Below are positions 8,453 through 17,126 of a stretch of 64,000 bases of DNA, piece after piece. The position numbers and the translations under genes were made by a program. Source of the stretch: Isoptericola sp042668085 (lineage in GTDB: Bacteria > Actinomycetota > Actinomycetes > Actinomycetales > Cellulomonadaceae); assembly GCF_042668085.1 (NCBI RefSeq), contig NZ_JBHVBO010000002.1, positions 1 through 64,000 on the forward strand, read 5' to 3'. Positions within the stretch are counted from its first letter, which is position 1. Each line of letters starts with the position of its first letter. The notes below the pieces were generated by a model. That model ran no database searches and was not told the DNA's origin. It worked only from the letters and a program-made list of their open reading frames with translations.

Positions 8453-10203
8453 GACGCTCCGGGAGTGCCGCCGACCCGCTGCGCCGGGTGCTGCCGATGC
8501 TGGAGGTGCGCTGGAGCCGCGTGGCGCGCGCCGTCGCGCTCGGCACCCTGGCGCTCGGGTTCTCGGTGGGCCTCGCCGCCGCCGCGGCCTGGCTCGTCGC
8601 CCGCGCGTCGCAGATGCCGCCCGTGCTGCAGCTCTCGGTGGCGGTCGTCGCCGTCCGCGCCTTCGGCACCGGCCGCGGCGTGCTGCGCTACCTCGAGCGG
8701 CTCGCCTCCCACGACGTCGCCCTGCGCGGCATGGCCGCCCTGCGCGCCAACCTCTACGACGCGCTGGCCCGCGGGCCGGTGACGCGGGTGATCGCGCTGC
8801 GCCGCGGCGACCTGCTCGCCCGCGTGGGAGCGGACGTCGACGCCGTGGGCGACGTCGTCGTGCGCGCGCTGATCCCGGCCGGGGTGGCGGCGTGCGTGGG
8901 GCTCGGCTCCGTGATCCTGGTGGGGGCGTTCCTGCCCGCCGCCGGTGCCACCCTGCTCGGCTGCCTGCTGCTCACGGGCGTGCTCGCCCCGTGGCTGGCC
9001 TCCCGCGCCGCCGCCTCGGTCGAGCGCCGCGGCTCCGCGGCCCGGGCCGAGGTGACCGGGCGCGCGCTCGAGCTGCTCGAGGACGGCCAGCAGCTGCGCG
9101 TGGCGGGCCGGCTCGACGACCGGCTGTCCGGCCTGCGCGCCGCCGACGCGCGGCTCACCCGCTCCACCGACGACGGCGCGCGCATCTCCGGCACGTCGGC
9201 CGCGATCGACGCGGGGGCGCAGGCGCTCGCCGTGCTGTGCTCGCTGCTCCTGGGGCTGCCCGCCGTCGCGGCGGGCACCCTCACGCCCGTGGAGCTGGCG
9301 GTCGTCGTGCTCACGCCGCTCGCCGTCTTCGAGGCGACGTCGACGCTGCCCGCCGCCGCCGTGCAGCTGCGCCGCTCGCGGGAGGCCGCACGGCGGCTCG
9401 TCGCCCTGCTGCCGGACGACCACCCCGCGCCGGACCGCCCTGCCCACGCCCCCGCGGCAGGGCCGACGGACCACCTGCTGGAACTCGACGGCGTCGACGC
9501 CGGCTGGACGGACCGCACCGTGGTCGCGGGGGTCGACCTGACGCTGCGGCCGGGTTCCGTCGTCGCCCTCGCCGGCCCGTCCGGGGTCGGCAAGACGACG
9601 CTGCTGCTCACGGCGGCGGGCCTGCTCCCCGCGCGCGCAGGGACCGTCGGGGTCGGCGACGGCGGGGCGCTGTTCGTCGCCGAGGACGGGCACCTGTTCG
9701 GCACCACCGTGCTGGAGAACCTCCGGGTCGCGCGGCCGGACGTGACGGCGGACGACGCGCGCGGCGCGCTCGCCGCCGTCGGCCTGGACGGCTGGCTCGC
9801 CGCCCTGCCCGAGGATCTCGACGCGATGCTCGGCCCGGACGGCGCCGACGTCTCCGGCGGCGAGCGCCGGCGGCTCCTGATCGCCCGGGCCCTCCTCGCC
9901 CCGGCCCGGGTGCTGCTGGTCGACGAGCCCGCCGAGCACCTCGACGCCGCCACCGCCGACGCGCTCGTCGCCACCCTGGCGGAGCACGCCCGCGGGACGG
10001 GGCGCGCGGTCGTCGTCGCGTCGCACCGGCTCACGCCGCTCGCCGTCGCCGACGAGGTGCTGCTGCTCGGTCCGGGCACCCGTCCGGACCGGCCGGCCCA
10101 CGTCGTCGCGCGCGGCACGCACCCCGAGCTGCTGCGTGACGACGCCGCGTACGCGTGGGCCGCAGCGCAGGAGCGCACCGCCGCCCCGCCGGTCGCGGGG
10201 TGA
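8449..10203 (+). CDS. cydC: Thiol reductant ABC exporter subunit CydC
   Basis: Second half of CydDC, 584 aa. The transmembrane domain is followed by a nucleotide-binding domain with Walker A GPSGVGKTT near residue 377, signature VSGGE and Walker B VLLVDEP, then the H-loop ASHR. The GTG start overlaps the cydD stop as GTGA. The Q-loop region is short (GALFVAEDGHLFGTTV), as often seen in CydC. It completes a full cydABDC operon, so the organism can assemble the oxidase from this locus alone. Confidence 0.94.
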   Translation: MRRSGSAADPLRRVLPMLEVRWSRVARAVALGTLALGFSVGLAAAAAWLVARASQMPPVLQLSVAVVAVRAFGTGRGVLRYLERLASHDVALRGMAALRANLYDALARGPVTRVIALRRGDLLARVGADVDAVGDVVVRALIPAGVAACVGLGSVILVGAFLPAAGATLLGCLLLTGVLAPWLASRAAASVERRGSAARAEVTGRALELLEDGQQLRVAGRLDDRLSGLRAADARLTRSTDDGARISGTSAAIDAGAQALAVLCSLLLGLPAVAAGTLTPVELAVVVLTPLAVFEATSTLPAAAVQLRRSREAARRLVALLPDDHPAPDRPAHAPAAGPTDHLLELDGVDAGWTDRTVVAGVDLTLRPGSVVALAGPSGVGKTTLLLTAAGLLPARAGTVGVGDGGALFVAEDGHLFGTTVLENLRVARPDVTADDARGALAAVGLDGWLAALPEDLDAMLGPDGADVSGGERRRLLIARALLAPARVLLVDEPAEHLDAATADALVATLAEHARGTGRAVVVASHRLTPLAVADEVLLLGPGTRPDRPAHVVARGTHPELLRDDAAYAWAAAQERTAAPPVAG

Positions 10204-10273
10204 CGCGCGGCGCCGAGAGTCCCCCCCGGAGGATGACGCGGCCGCGGCCATGTCCTGGCTAGGGTCACGGACC

Positions 10274-11200
10274 GTGATCCAGATCGACGCGCTCACCCAG
10301 CGCTACGGAGACTTCACGGCCGTCGACGACGTGTCCTTCACCGCCGAGCCCGGGCGGGTCACCGGGTTCCTCGGCCCCAACGGGGCCGGCAAGTCGACCA
10401 CCCTGCGCGTCGTCGTCGGGCTGGCGGAGCCGACGTCGGGCGGGGCGACCGTGCTCGGGCGCCGGTACGTCGACCTGCCGAACCCCGGCCTCGAGGTCGG
10501 CGTGCTGCTCGACGCCTCGGCCCAGCACGGCGGGCGCACCGGTCGCGAGACCCTCGTGCTCGCCCAGCGCACGCTCGGGCTGCCCCGCGCGCGGGTGGAC
10601 GGGGTGCTCGAGCTCGTGGGCCTCACCCGCCCTGAGGCGCGTCGCCGCGTGCGTGACTACTCGCTCGGGATGCGGCAGCGGCTCGGCATCGCCACCGCGC
10701 TGCTGGGCGCTCCCTCGGTCCTCGTGCTCGACGAGCCCGCGAACGGGCTCGACCCCGCCGGCATCCGCTGGATGCGCGACCTGCTGCGCTCGTTCGCCGA
10801 CGAGGGCGGCACCGTGCTGCTGTCCAGCCACCTGCTCGCCGAGATCGAGATGATCGCCGACGACATCGTCATGATCGGCGAGGGCCGCGTCGTCGCCTCC
10901 GGCCCGAAGGCCGCGCTGCTGTCCGGCGCCGCGACGCTCGTGCGCGCCGCCGACGCCGACGCGCTGGCCGCCGCGCTGCGCGCCGCCGGGCACAGCGCGA
11001 CGGCCACCGGGGACGGCGCCCTCGCCACCGACGCGGACCTCGGCGCGGCCGGCCGCGTCGCGTTCGACGCCGGGCTGCCGCTGACCGAGCTGCGTGCCGC
11101 CGACGGCGGCCTCGAGGAGATGTTCCTCGCGCTCACCGCCGGCGCCCAGCGCGACGGCGCCCCCGCCTCGCCCGCCGCACCGACCGGAGCCTCCGCATGA
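10274..11200 (+). CDS. ABC transporter ATPase (ABC-2 exporter type)
   Basis: ATP-binding subunit of a DrrA/CcmA-like exporter. Visible motifs are Walker A GPNGAGKST, signature YSLGMRQRLGIA, Walker B VLVLDEP and the H-loop LLSSHLL. The reading frame opens earlier inside cydC, but the conserved domain begins IQIDALTQRYG. I therefore prefer the GTG at 10274 (an ATG at 10250 is the alternative); both have weak ribosome sites. Its last 4 nt overlap the permease gene, with which it should form one exporter. The substrate cannot be told. The Ala-rich C-terminal ~80 residues are the usual DUF4162-like extension. Confidence 0.9.
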   Translation: MIQIDALTQRYGDFTAVDDVSFTAEPGRVTGFLGPNGAGKSTTLRVVVGLAEPTSGGATVLGRRYVDLPNPGLEVGVLLDASAQHGGRTGRETLVLAQRTLGLPRARVDGVLELVGLTRPEARRRVRDYSLGMRQRLGIATALLGAPSVLVLDEPANGLDPAGIRWMRDLLRSFADEGGTVLLSSHLLAEIEMIADDIVMIGEGRVVASGPKAALLSGAATLVRAADADALAAALRAAGHSATATGDGALATDADLGAAGRVAFDAGLPLTELRAADGGLEEMFLALTAGAQRDGAPASPAAPTGASA

Positions 11201-11793
11201 CCGCCACCGACCCGACCGCTCCCCCGAGCGCCGCCCCGAGCGCCGCAGGCTCCGTGCCCCGGTCCTCGGCGCGCATCCCGGTCCGACGCCTGCTCGACGT
11301 CGAGCTCCGCAAGACCGTGGACACGCGTGCCAGCGCCGCGCTGCTCGCGGGGGTCGCGGGCGTCGCCGCGCTCGTGGTGGGCGCGCTCGCGGTCTGGGGC
11401 CGCGAGGACGAGCTCGGCCTCGCCTACCTCGCACGGTCCGTCGCCTATCCCCTGCAGCTCGTGGTCCCGATGGTGGCGGCCCTCGCGGTGACCGGCGAGT
11501 GGACCCAGCGGGGTGCGCTCGCGACGTTCGCGCTGGTGCCGCGCCGCGGTCGCGTGGTCGGCGCGAAGGCCGCCGCCGGGCTCGTGGTGGCGGTCGGCGC
11601 GTCGCTGCTCTCGTTCGCGCTGAGCGCCCTCGGCACCGCCGCGGCGTCCGCCGCGCGGGGGATCGACCCCGTGTGGGACCTGTCCCTCGACGCCGCGGCA
11701 CGGCTGACGCTGCTCCTCGTGCTGGCGACCGCCGTCGGCTTCGCCCTCGCGGTCGCGATCCGCGCCTCGGCCCCGACCCTCGTGGCGTCCTGA
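11197..11793 (+). CDS. ABC-2 permease, N-terminal part (frame-disrupted)
   Basis: Membrane subunit matching the preceding ATPase. It overlaps that gene's stop by 4 nt (ATGA) and encodes four hydrophobic helices in 198 aa. It stops at TGA 11791-11793, in the middle of what should be a six-helix permease. The missing two helices are encoded directly downstream in another frame. One extra C in the short C run before the TGA would restore a continuous frame reading SLMFMLVLPP. It could be a real one-base deletion (broken gene), a sequencing error, or two coupled polypeptides joined by TGATG. I favour deletion or error. Confidence 0.75.
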   Translation: MTATDPTAPPSAAPSAAGSVPRSSARIPVRRLLDVELRKTVDTRASAALLAGVAGVAALVVGALAVWGREDELGLAYLARSVAYPLQLVVPMVAALAVTGEWTQRGALATFALVPRRGRVVGAKAAAGLVVAVGASLLSFALSALGTAAASAARGIDPVWDLSLDAAARLTLLLVLATAVGFALAVAIRASAPTLVAS

Positions 11794-12017
11794 TGTTCAT
11801 GCTCGTCCTGCCGCCCCTGTCGAGCATGCTCGCCGCGGTCTTCGACGGGTACGCCGCCGTGGCGCCCTGGGTGGACCTGTCCACCACGATGACGGTGCTC
11901 ACCGCCCCCACGGTCGCGGGCGAGCAGTGGGCCCGGCTCGGCGTCGCGACGCTCGTGTGGGTGGGGCTGCCGCTCGCCCTCGGGATGCGTCGCCTGCTGC
12001 GGATCGAGATCCGCTAA
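11793..12017 (+). pseudogene. ABC-2 permease, C-terminal fragment
   Basis: A 74-aa open frame starting at the ATG that shares bases with the upstream stop (TGATG). It holds two hydrophobic stretches (MFMLVLPPLSSMLAAV and a helix near residues 48-64) and ends in a basic tail, as ABC-2 permeases do. On its own it matches no whole protein. With the preceding fragment it makes a normal ~272-aa, six-helix permease. Whether it is translated separately by reinitiation is unknown. Confidence 0.65.
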
Positions 12018-12021
12018 CCGG

Positions 12022-13626
12022 CTACCCCAGCACCGCCATCGCCGCGGCGCGGCCGGGGACGCCGCTCACTCCCCCGCCGCGGCGGGCGCCCGCTCCGGCC
12101 AGCAGCACCCGCGGGTGCACGGTCTCGACGCCCCACGTGCCGGGGCGGTCCAGCCCGGTGTCGTCCCCGTGGTCGGCGCCGGCGGCCCACGGCCACGACA
12201 GGTCCCGGTGGAAGATGTGCCCGCCCGGCAGCCCGACGTCGCCCTCCAGGTCCACGGGGGTGCGGGCCTCGACGCACGGCCGCCCGTCGGCGTCGCGCAG
12301 CAGCACGTCGTCGACCGGCTCGGCGAGCACGGAGTCCAGCGACGCGAGCGTGGCCGCGAGGGCCCGCACCCGCGCGGCGTCGTGGGTGGCTGCGCTTCCG
12401 CGGAACAGCCGCTCGGGCATGTGCAGGCCGAACAGGGTGAGGGTCTGGGCGCCGGAGGCCCGCAGCTCGGGCCCGAGGATGCTCGGGTCGGTCAGGGAGT
12501 GGCAGTAGATCTCGCACGGCGGCACGTCGGGGACCTGGCCGGCGGCGGCCTGGGCGTGTGCGGCCGCGAGCTGCTCGAACGACTCGTTGACGTGGAACGT
12601 GCCGCCGAACGCGGCGGCCGGGTCGACGCGGTCCCGCAGCCGGGGCAGGCGGCGCAGCAGCAGGTTCACCTTGAGCTGGGCTCCCTCGGGCGGCTGCGCC
12701 GTGGCCCGGCCCGACGGCGCGGCCCCGGTCGCCGCGAGCAGGCGGTCGAGGGTGTCCGGCGCGGCTCCGCACAGCACCGCGCCCGCCGCGACCTCGTGGT
12801 CGTTGCCGTCGTCGTCGGTCCATGCGACCCGGGCGTCGCCGGACGTCCCGGGGTCGACGGCGGACACGTCGGCCCGCGTCACGACCGTCGCGCCGGCGGC
12901 GAGGGCCGCGTCCCGCAGCGCGCCGGACACGGCGCCCATGCCGCCCACCGGGACGTCCCAGTCCCCGGTGCCGCCGCCGATCACGTGGTAGAGGTAGCAG
13001 CGGTTCTGCGCCAGCGATCCGTCGCCGAGGCCGGCGAACGTGCCGATGAGCGCGTCGGTCGCGACCACGCCCCGCACGACGCCGGAGGCGAACCGCTCGC
13101 GCAGCGCCTCGCCCAGCGGCCGCTCGACGACGTCGCGCCAGGTCGCGTCGTCGTCCACCAGGGCACGGGCCTCGGCGCGCGACGGCAGCGGCTCGGTGAG
13201 CGTCGGGAAGAGCCGGCGCGCCAGGCGCCCGGTGGCGGCGTACCAGCGGCCCCACGCCGCGTGGTCGCCCTCCGCGCCGACCGCCGCGAACGACGCGCGG
13301 GTGGCGGCGTCGTCCCCGGTGTCGACGAGCAGGCCGCCGTCCCCCACGGGCGTGTAGGACGAGTACCGGCGGCGGCGCAGGGTGACAGGCAGGCCCAGCT
13401 CGTCGATCACGCGGCGCGGCAGGAGCGAGACCAGGTACGAGTAGCGCGACAGCCGCGCGTCCACGCCCGGGAACACCCGCGCCGACACGGCGGCGCCCCC
13501 CACGTGGTCGAGGCGCTCGAGGACCAGCACGCTGCGCCCCGCCCGCGCGAGGTACGCGGCCGCCGTGAGCCCGTTGTGCCCGCCGCCCACCACCACGGCG
13601 TCGTAGCGGGGGGCGAGGCTCGTCAC
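12022..13626 (-). CDS. FAD-dependent oxidoreductase, phytoene-desaturase-like
   Basis: 534-aa flavoprotein of the NAD(P)/FAD amine-oxidase/phytoene-dehydrogenase superfamily. The N-terminal dinucleotide fold is VVVGGGHNGLTAAAYLARAG with the following Glu in LVLERLDHVGG. A C-terminal FAD signature (LLAGAGARRGGGVSG) closes the protein. The GTG start overlaps the stop of the dipeptidase gene (GTGA), so it is the last gene of a permease-membrane protein-dipeptidase-flavoprotein operon. No carotenoid genes are nearby, so a carotenoid role is not supported; oxidation of an amino-acid or peptide-derived substrate is possible. Its stop is only 4 nt from that of the convergent permease fragment. Confidence 0.85.
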   Translation of the reverse strand: MTSLAPRYDAVVVGGGHNGLTAAAYLARAGRSVLVLERLDHVGGAAVSARVFPGVDARLSRYSYLVSLLPRRVIDELGLPVTLRRRRYSSYTPVGDGGLLVDTGDDAATRASFAAVGAEGDHAAWGRWYAATGRLARRLFPTLTEPLPSRAEARALVDDDATWRDVVERPLGEALRERFASGVVRGVVATDALIGTFAGLGDGSLAQNRCYLYHVIGGGTGDWDVPVGGMGAVSGALRDAALAAGATVVTRADVSAVDPGTSGDARVAWTDDDGNDHEVAAGAVLCGAAPDTLDRLLAATGAAPSGRATAQPPEGAQLKVNLLLRRLPRLRDRVDPAAAFGGTFHVNESFEQLAAAHAQAAAGQVPDVPPCEIYCHSLTDPSILGPELRASGAQTLTLFGLHMPERLFRGSAATHDAARVRALAATLASLDSVLAEPVDDVLLRDADGRPCVEARTPVDLEGDVGLPGGHIFHRDLSWPWAAGADHGDDTGLDRPGTWGVETVHPRVLLAGAGARRGGGVSGVPGRAAAMAVLG

Positions 13627-15011
13627 GGGCGGTGGCCGAGGCGGGCCAGGAACAGCGCCTCTCCGACGGCAAGGTTCTCGATCTCGCTCGGATGCACGCT
13701 CTCGTTCGGCGCGTGGATGAGGCAGGCCGGCTCCTCGACGCCGAGCAGCACGATCGCGGCGTCGGGGTACTGGCCGGCGAGGATGTTGCACAGCGGGATG
13801 GAGCCGCCCTGCCCGGCGGTCACGGTGTCCTTCCCGTAGGCGTCCGCGAGCGCCGCCGACAGGGTCTCGAAGACGTGCCCGTCGGTGCGGGCGGCGAACG
13901 GCTGGCCCGGGGTGTCGCGCTCCACGGTGACGCGCACGCCCCACGGCGCGTGCGCCTCGAGGTGCGCCGCCAGCCTGTCCTGCAGGTCGCGGGCGTCCGC
14001 GCCGGGCGGCACGCGCAGGTTGAGGCGGGCCGCGGCGCGCGGCTGGATCGCCGCCGCCGACCCGACCACGGACGGCGCGTCGATGCCGAGGATCGTCACG
14101 ACCGGGCGGGCCCACAGCATGTCGGCCACCGTGCCGTCGCCGAGCAGCCGCGTGCCCGGCAGCGCGCCGGCATCGGCGCGGAACTGGTCGGCGTCGTACC
14201 CGACGCCCGGCCAGGTGCCCGAGGCGTCGACGCCGTCGATCGTCGTGTTCCCGTCGGCGTCGCGCAACGAGGCCAGGACGGCGACCAGCGCCGCGAGGGC
14301 GTCGGGCGCGGCGCCGCCGAACATGCCGGAGTGGATCTCGCCCTCGAGCGCCTCGACGCGCACGACGAGGCTCGTCGCGCCGCGCAGCGACACCGTGAGC
14401 GTGGGCAGGCCGAGCGTCGCGTTGCCGGTGTCCTGGATGAGCATCGCGTCCGCGGCCAGCGCGCCCGGGTTCGCCTCGACCCATGCGTCCAGTCCGCCCG
14501 TGCCCTGCTCCTCCGAGCCCTCGACGACGATGCGCACGCCCACCGGCAGGTCGTCGCCCACCAGCGACCGCAGCGCCCGCAGCGCCGTGAGGTGGGTGAC
14601 GAGGTTTCCCTTGCAGTCCGCGGCGCCGCGGCCGTAGTAGCGGCCGTCGCGCTCGGTGAGCTCGAACGGCGGCGTGGTCCACGCGGCGTCGTCGAGCGGC
14701 GGCTGCACGTCGTAGTGCGCGTACAGGAGCACGGTCGGCGCGCCGGGCGGGCCCGGGCGGTGCCCGACGACGACGTCCGAGCCGTCGGGGGTGCGCTCGC
14801 GGCGGGCGTCGTCGATGCCCTCGGCACGGAACGCGTCGACGACCCAGTCCGCCGCGCGCTCGCACTCCTCGCGCGGGTAGAGGCGCTCGTCCGCGACGGA
14901 CGGGATCGCGACCAGGGCACGCAGGTCGTCCAGCGCGCGCGGCAGCAGCGGGGCGACGGCGGCCCGGACCGCCTCGGCGTCGGGCGCGCCCTCGGGGGCG
15001 GTGGCGGTCAT
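13623..15011 (-). CDS. M20 family metallo-dipeptidase
   Basis: Cytosolic dizinc peptidase of 462 aa, M20/CPG2 family. Metal and catalytic motifs are visible: LLYAHYDVQPP (His ligand and catalytic Asp), GAADCKGN (bridging Asp), EGSEEQGTGG (catalytic Glu and Glu ligand) and a C-terminal LIHAPNE His. The lid dimerisation domain follows EIHSGMFGG. The start ATG at 15011 overlaps the upstream stop as ATGA, which settles the start; the longer open frame has no coding character. Downstream of a GadC-like permease it probably hydrolyses imported peptides or N-acyl amino acids. Confidence 0.92.
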   Translation of the reverse strand: MTATAPEGAPDAEAVRAAVAPLLPRALDDLRALVAIPSVADERLYPREECERAADWVVDAFRAEGIDDARRERTPDGSDVVVGHRPGPPGAPTVLLYAHYDVQPPLDDAAWTTPPFELTERDGRYYGRGAADCKGNLVTHLTALRALRSLVGDDLPVGVRIVVEGSEEQGTGGLDAWVEANPGALAADAMLIQDTGNATLGLPTLTVSLRGATSLVVRVEALEGEIHSGMFGGAAPDALAALVAVLASLRDADGNTTIDGVDASGTWPGVGYDADQFRADAGALPGTRLLGDGTVADMLWARPVVTILGIDAPSVVGSAAAIQPRAAARLNLRVPPGADARDLQDRLAAHLEAHAPWGVRVTVERDTPGQPFAARTDGHVFETLSAALADAYGKDTVTAGQGGSIPLCNILAGQYPDAAIVLLGVEEPACLIHAPNESVHPSEIENLAVGEALFLARLGHRP

Positions 15012-15520
15012 GAGGCCTCCAGGTCGTCGTCGGTGGTGGGCTCCGACCCGGGCTGGGTCGTCGAGTCGTCCAGGTTCAGGGAGTCGACGTAGGCGTCGAA
15101 CTCGTCGAGCTGGTCGGGGCAGTAGGTCTCGATGACGAGGCGGTCGCCCTCGAGGCGGCGCTCGTCGAGCACGGACGGCCGCAGGCCCGGCCCGGCGGCA
15201 CCGTTCGCCGACCCGAGGTTGGCCGTCGCGTCGACGAGGGCGGCGGGGTCGGTGCAGAACCCGCCGCCGTCGGCCCCGAGCACACGGGCGATGGTCTCCT
15301 CGGAGAACGCGGTGATGCCGATGTCGGCGAACGCGGCGTGCAGGGTGGCGGCCTTCTGCTCCGCCTCGCGCTGGTCCTGCCGGTCCTGGTAGCCCGCGAA
15401 CTGGATCATCATGATCGCGCCGAGCACCAGGAGCAGGAGGCCGGCGGCCGTGTACACGATCCACCGGTGGCGCTGTGGCGCACCGGGCTCCGGCGCCTGG
15501 CCGGGCGTCGTCGTCGTCAT
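15008..15520 (-). CDS. Hypothetical single-pass membrane protein
   Basis: I do not recognise this 170-aa protein. A short Pro/Gln-rich cytoplasmic N-terminus is followed by one hydrophobic helix (about residues 22-45), then an extracytoplasmic soluble domain with two Cys (in GFCTDP and ETYCPDQ) that could form a disulphide, and an acidic Ser/Thr/Asp tail. It lies 1 nt after the permease gene and overlaps the dipeptidase start by 4 nt, so it belongs to that operon. It may be an accessory or sensor for the transporter. Confidence 0.75.
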   Translation of the reverse strand: MTTTTPGQAPEPGAPQRHRWIVYTAAGLLLLVLGAIMMIQFAGYQDRQDQREAEQKAATLHAAFADIGITAFSEETIARVLGADGGGFCTDPAALVDATANLGSANGAAGPGLRPSVLDERRLEGDRLVIETYCPDQLDEFDAYVDSLNLDDSTTQPGSEPTTDDDLEAS

Positions 15521-15521
15521 C

Positions 15522-17000
15522 TCACGCCTCCTCGTCCGCGGCCGCGTGGGCCGACGCCGGCTGCCGCCACGACGGCTTGCGCAGCTTCAGGAACAGCCAC
15601 GGGATCAGCAGCCCGATGAGGCCGAGCCCGCCGCCGACGATGAGGATGTAGGTCCCCACCGAGCCGCTGGAGAACTGCGCGGGCGGCACGAAGCCGATGA
15701 CCAGCGCGGCCACCGAGGCGAGGAAGCCGACCACGCAGAGCACGCCGAGCGCCGGGGCGCGGTAGCCGCGCGGGTGGTCCGGTGCCGTGCGCCGCAGCCG
15801 CATCGCCGCCACGAACAGCAGCAGGTACATGATCAGGTACACCTGCGTGGTGATCACCGACAGGATCCAGTACGCGCTCGAGACATCGGGGATGAACGCG
15901 TACAGCAGCGCGATGAGCGTGGTGAACACGCCCTGCGCCACGAGGATGTTCTGCTGCACGCCGTGCTTGTTGAGCCGCTGCAGGAAGGGCGGCATGTAGC
16001 CCTCCTCGCGCGCCACGGTGAGCAGCCCCTTCGACGGCCCGGCGAGCCACGTCAGCATGCCGCCGAGCGCCGCCGCGATGAGCATGAGGCCGAGGATCGG
16101 CGTCAGCCACGACACGCCGAAGTTGGCGAAGAACGCGTCGAACGCCTGCATGACGCCCGCCGTGAGGCTGAGCTGGTCGGCCGGGATCACCCAGCTGATG
16201 GCGACCGCCGGGACGATGAAGATCACCAGCACGAGACCGATCGCCAGGAACATCGCGCGGGGGAACTCGCGCCCCGGGTGGCGCAGGGTGTTCACGTGCA
16301 CGGAGTTCATCTCCATGCCCGCGTACGACAGGAAGTTGTTGACGATCAGCACCAGCGAGGCGATGCCGGTCCACTGCGGCAGCAGGTGGGACGCGTCCAT
16401 CGGCGCCGCCGACGTGTTGCCCTGGCCGAGGAACACGATGCCCAGCACCACGAGGATCGTGGCGGGGATCAGCGTCCCGATGATCAGCCCGGCGCTGGAC
16501 AGCCCTGCGACCGTCTTCGTGCCCTGCGACGAGACCCACACGCCGGTCCAGTAGATGACCACGATGACGATCGCCACGTAGACGCCGTTGGACGCCAGCG
16601 ACGGGTTGATGACGTAGGCGAACGTGCTGGCCACGTACCCCAGCAGGCTCGGGTAGTAGAAGATCGTCATCGCGAACTGGCACCACACGGCCAGGAAGCC
16701 GAGCGGCTTGGACAGCCCCTCCGCCACCCAGCGGTACACGCCGCCCGACCAGCCGGAGGCCAGCTCCGCCGAGACCAGCGACGTCGGCAGCAGGAACACG
16801 AGCGCCGGCACCACGTACAGGAACACCGCCGCGAGGCCGTAGACCGCCATCGTGGGCGCGGCCCGCAGGCTCGCCACGGACGACGTGATCATGAACGCGA
16901 GCGTGATCCAGGTGATGTAGTTGCGCGGCGTGCGCGCCGTCATGGCCTGCCGCACCTGCTCGCGGGTCGGCGGTGCCGTCCCCGTCCCCGACGTCGTCAT
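15522..17000 (-). CDS. APC-superfamily amino acid permease, GadC-like
   Basis: Membrane transporter of 492 aa with about 12 helices. It resembles glutamate:GABA antiporters of the GadC/YjeM group: SAELASGWSGGVYRWV in helix 3, FLSYAGMEMNSVHV in helix 6, LTAGVMQAF, and WLAGPSKGLL in helix 8. These positions carry the substrate-contact glycines of GadC. It heads an operon with a membrane protein, a dipeptidase and a flavoprotein. The acid-sensing C-terminal plug of E. coli GadC is not evident. A PLP decarboxylase of the glutamate-decarboxylase fold lies 23 kb away, but pairing the two is speculative. Substrate uncertain. Confidence 0.88.
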   Translation of the reverse strand: MTTSGTGTAPPTREQVRQAMTARTPRNYITWITLAFMITSSVASLRAAPTMAVYGLAAVFLYVVPALVFLLPTSLVSAELASGWSGGVYRWVAEGLSKPLGFLAVWCQFAMTIFYYPSLLGYVASTFAYVINPSLASNGVYVAIVIVVIYWTGVWVSSQGTKTVAGLSSAGLIIGTLIPATILVVLGIVFLGQGNTSAAPMDASHLLPQWTGIASLVLIVNNFLSYAGMEMNSVHVNTLRHPGREFPRAMFLAIGLVLVIFIVPAVAISWVIPADQLSLTAGVMQAFDAFFANFGVSWLTPILGLMLIAAALGGMLTWLAGPSKGLLTVAREEGYMPPFLQRLNKHGVQQNILVAQGVFTTLIALLYAFIPDVSSAYWILSVITTQVYLIMYLLLFVAAMRLRRTAPDHPRGYRAPALGVLCVVGFLASVAALVIGFVPPAQFSSGSVGTYILIVGGGLGLIGLLIPWLFLKLRKPSWRQPASAHAAADEEA

Positions 17001-17126
17001 GCCGACCTCCTCGACACTCTGCCCACCCGGCGGACGCCGGCCTCTCGCACGATAAGAGGGCAGGTCACGGGGCGCACGGCGAACGGCCGGGAACCGGCCC
17101 GCCGCCGGCTGCTAACGTCGCGAGGC

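Noticed and set aside
10136..10273. A longer N-terminus for the ABC ATPase beginning inside cydC
   Set aside because: The extra residues are Arg/Pro-rich and overlap cydC coding sequence; the conserved domain starts at the GTG at 10274.
12022..13626. A carotenoid biosynthesis gene
   Set aside because: The fold resembles phytoene desaturase, but no crtE, crtB or other carotenoid gene is nearby; the operon partners concern amino acids or peptides.
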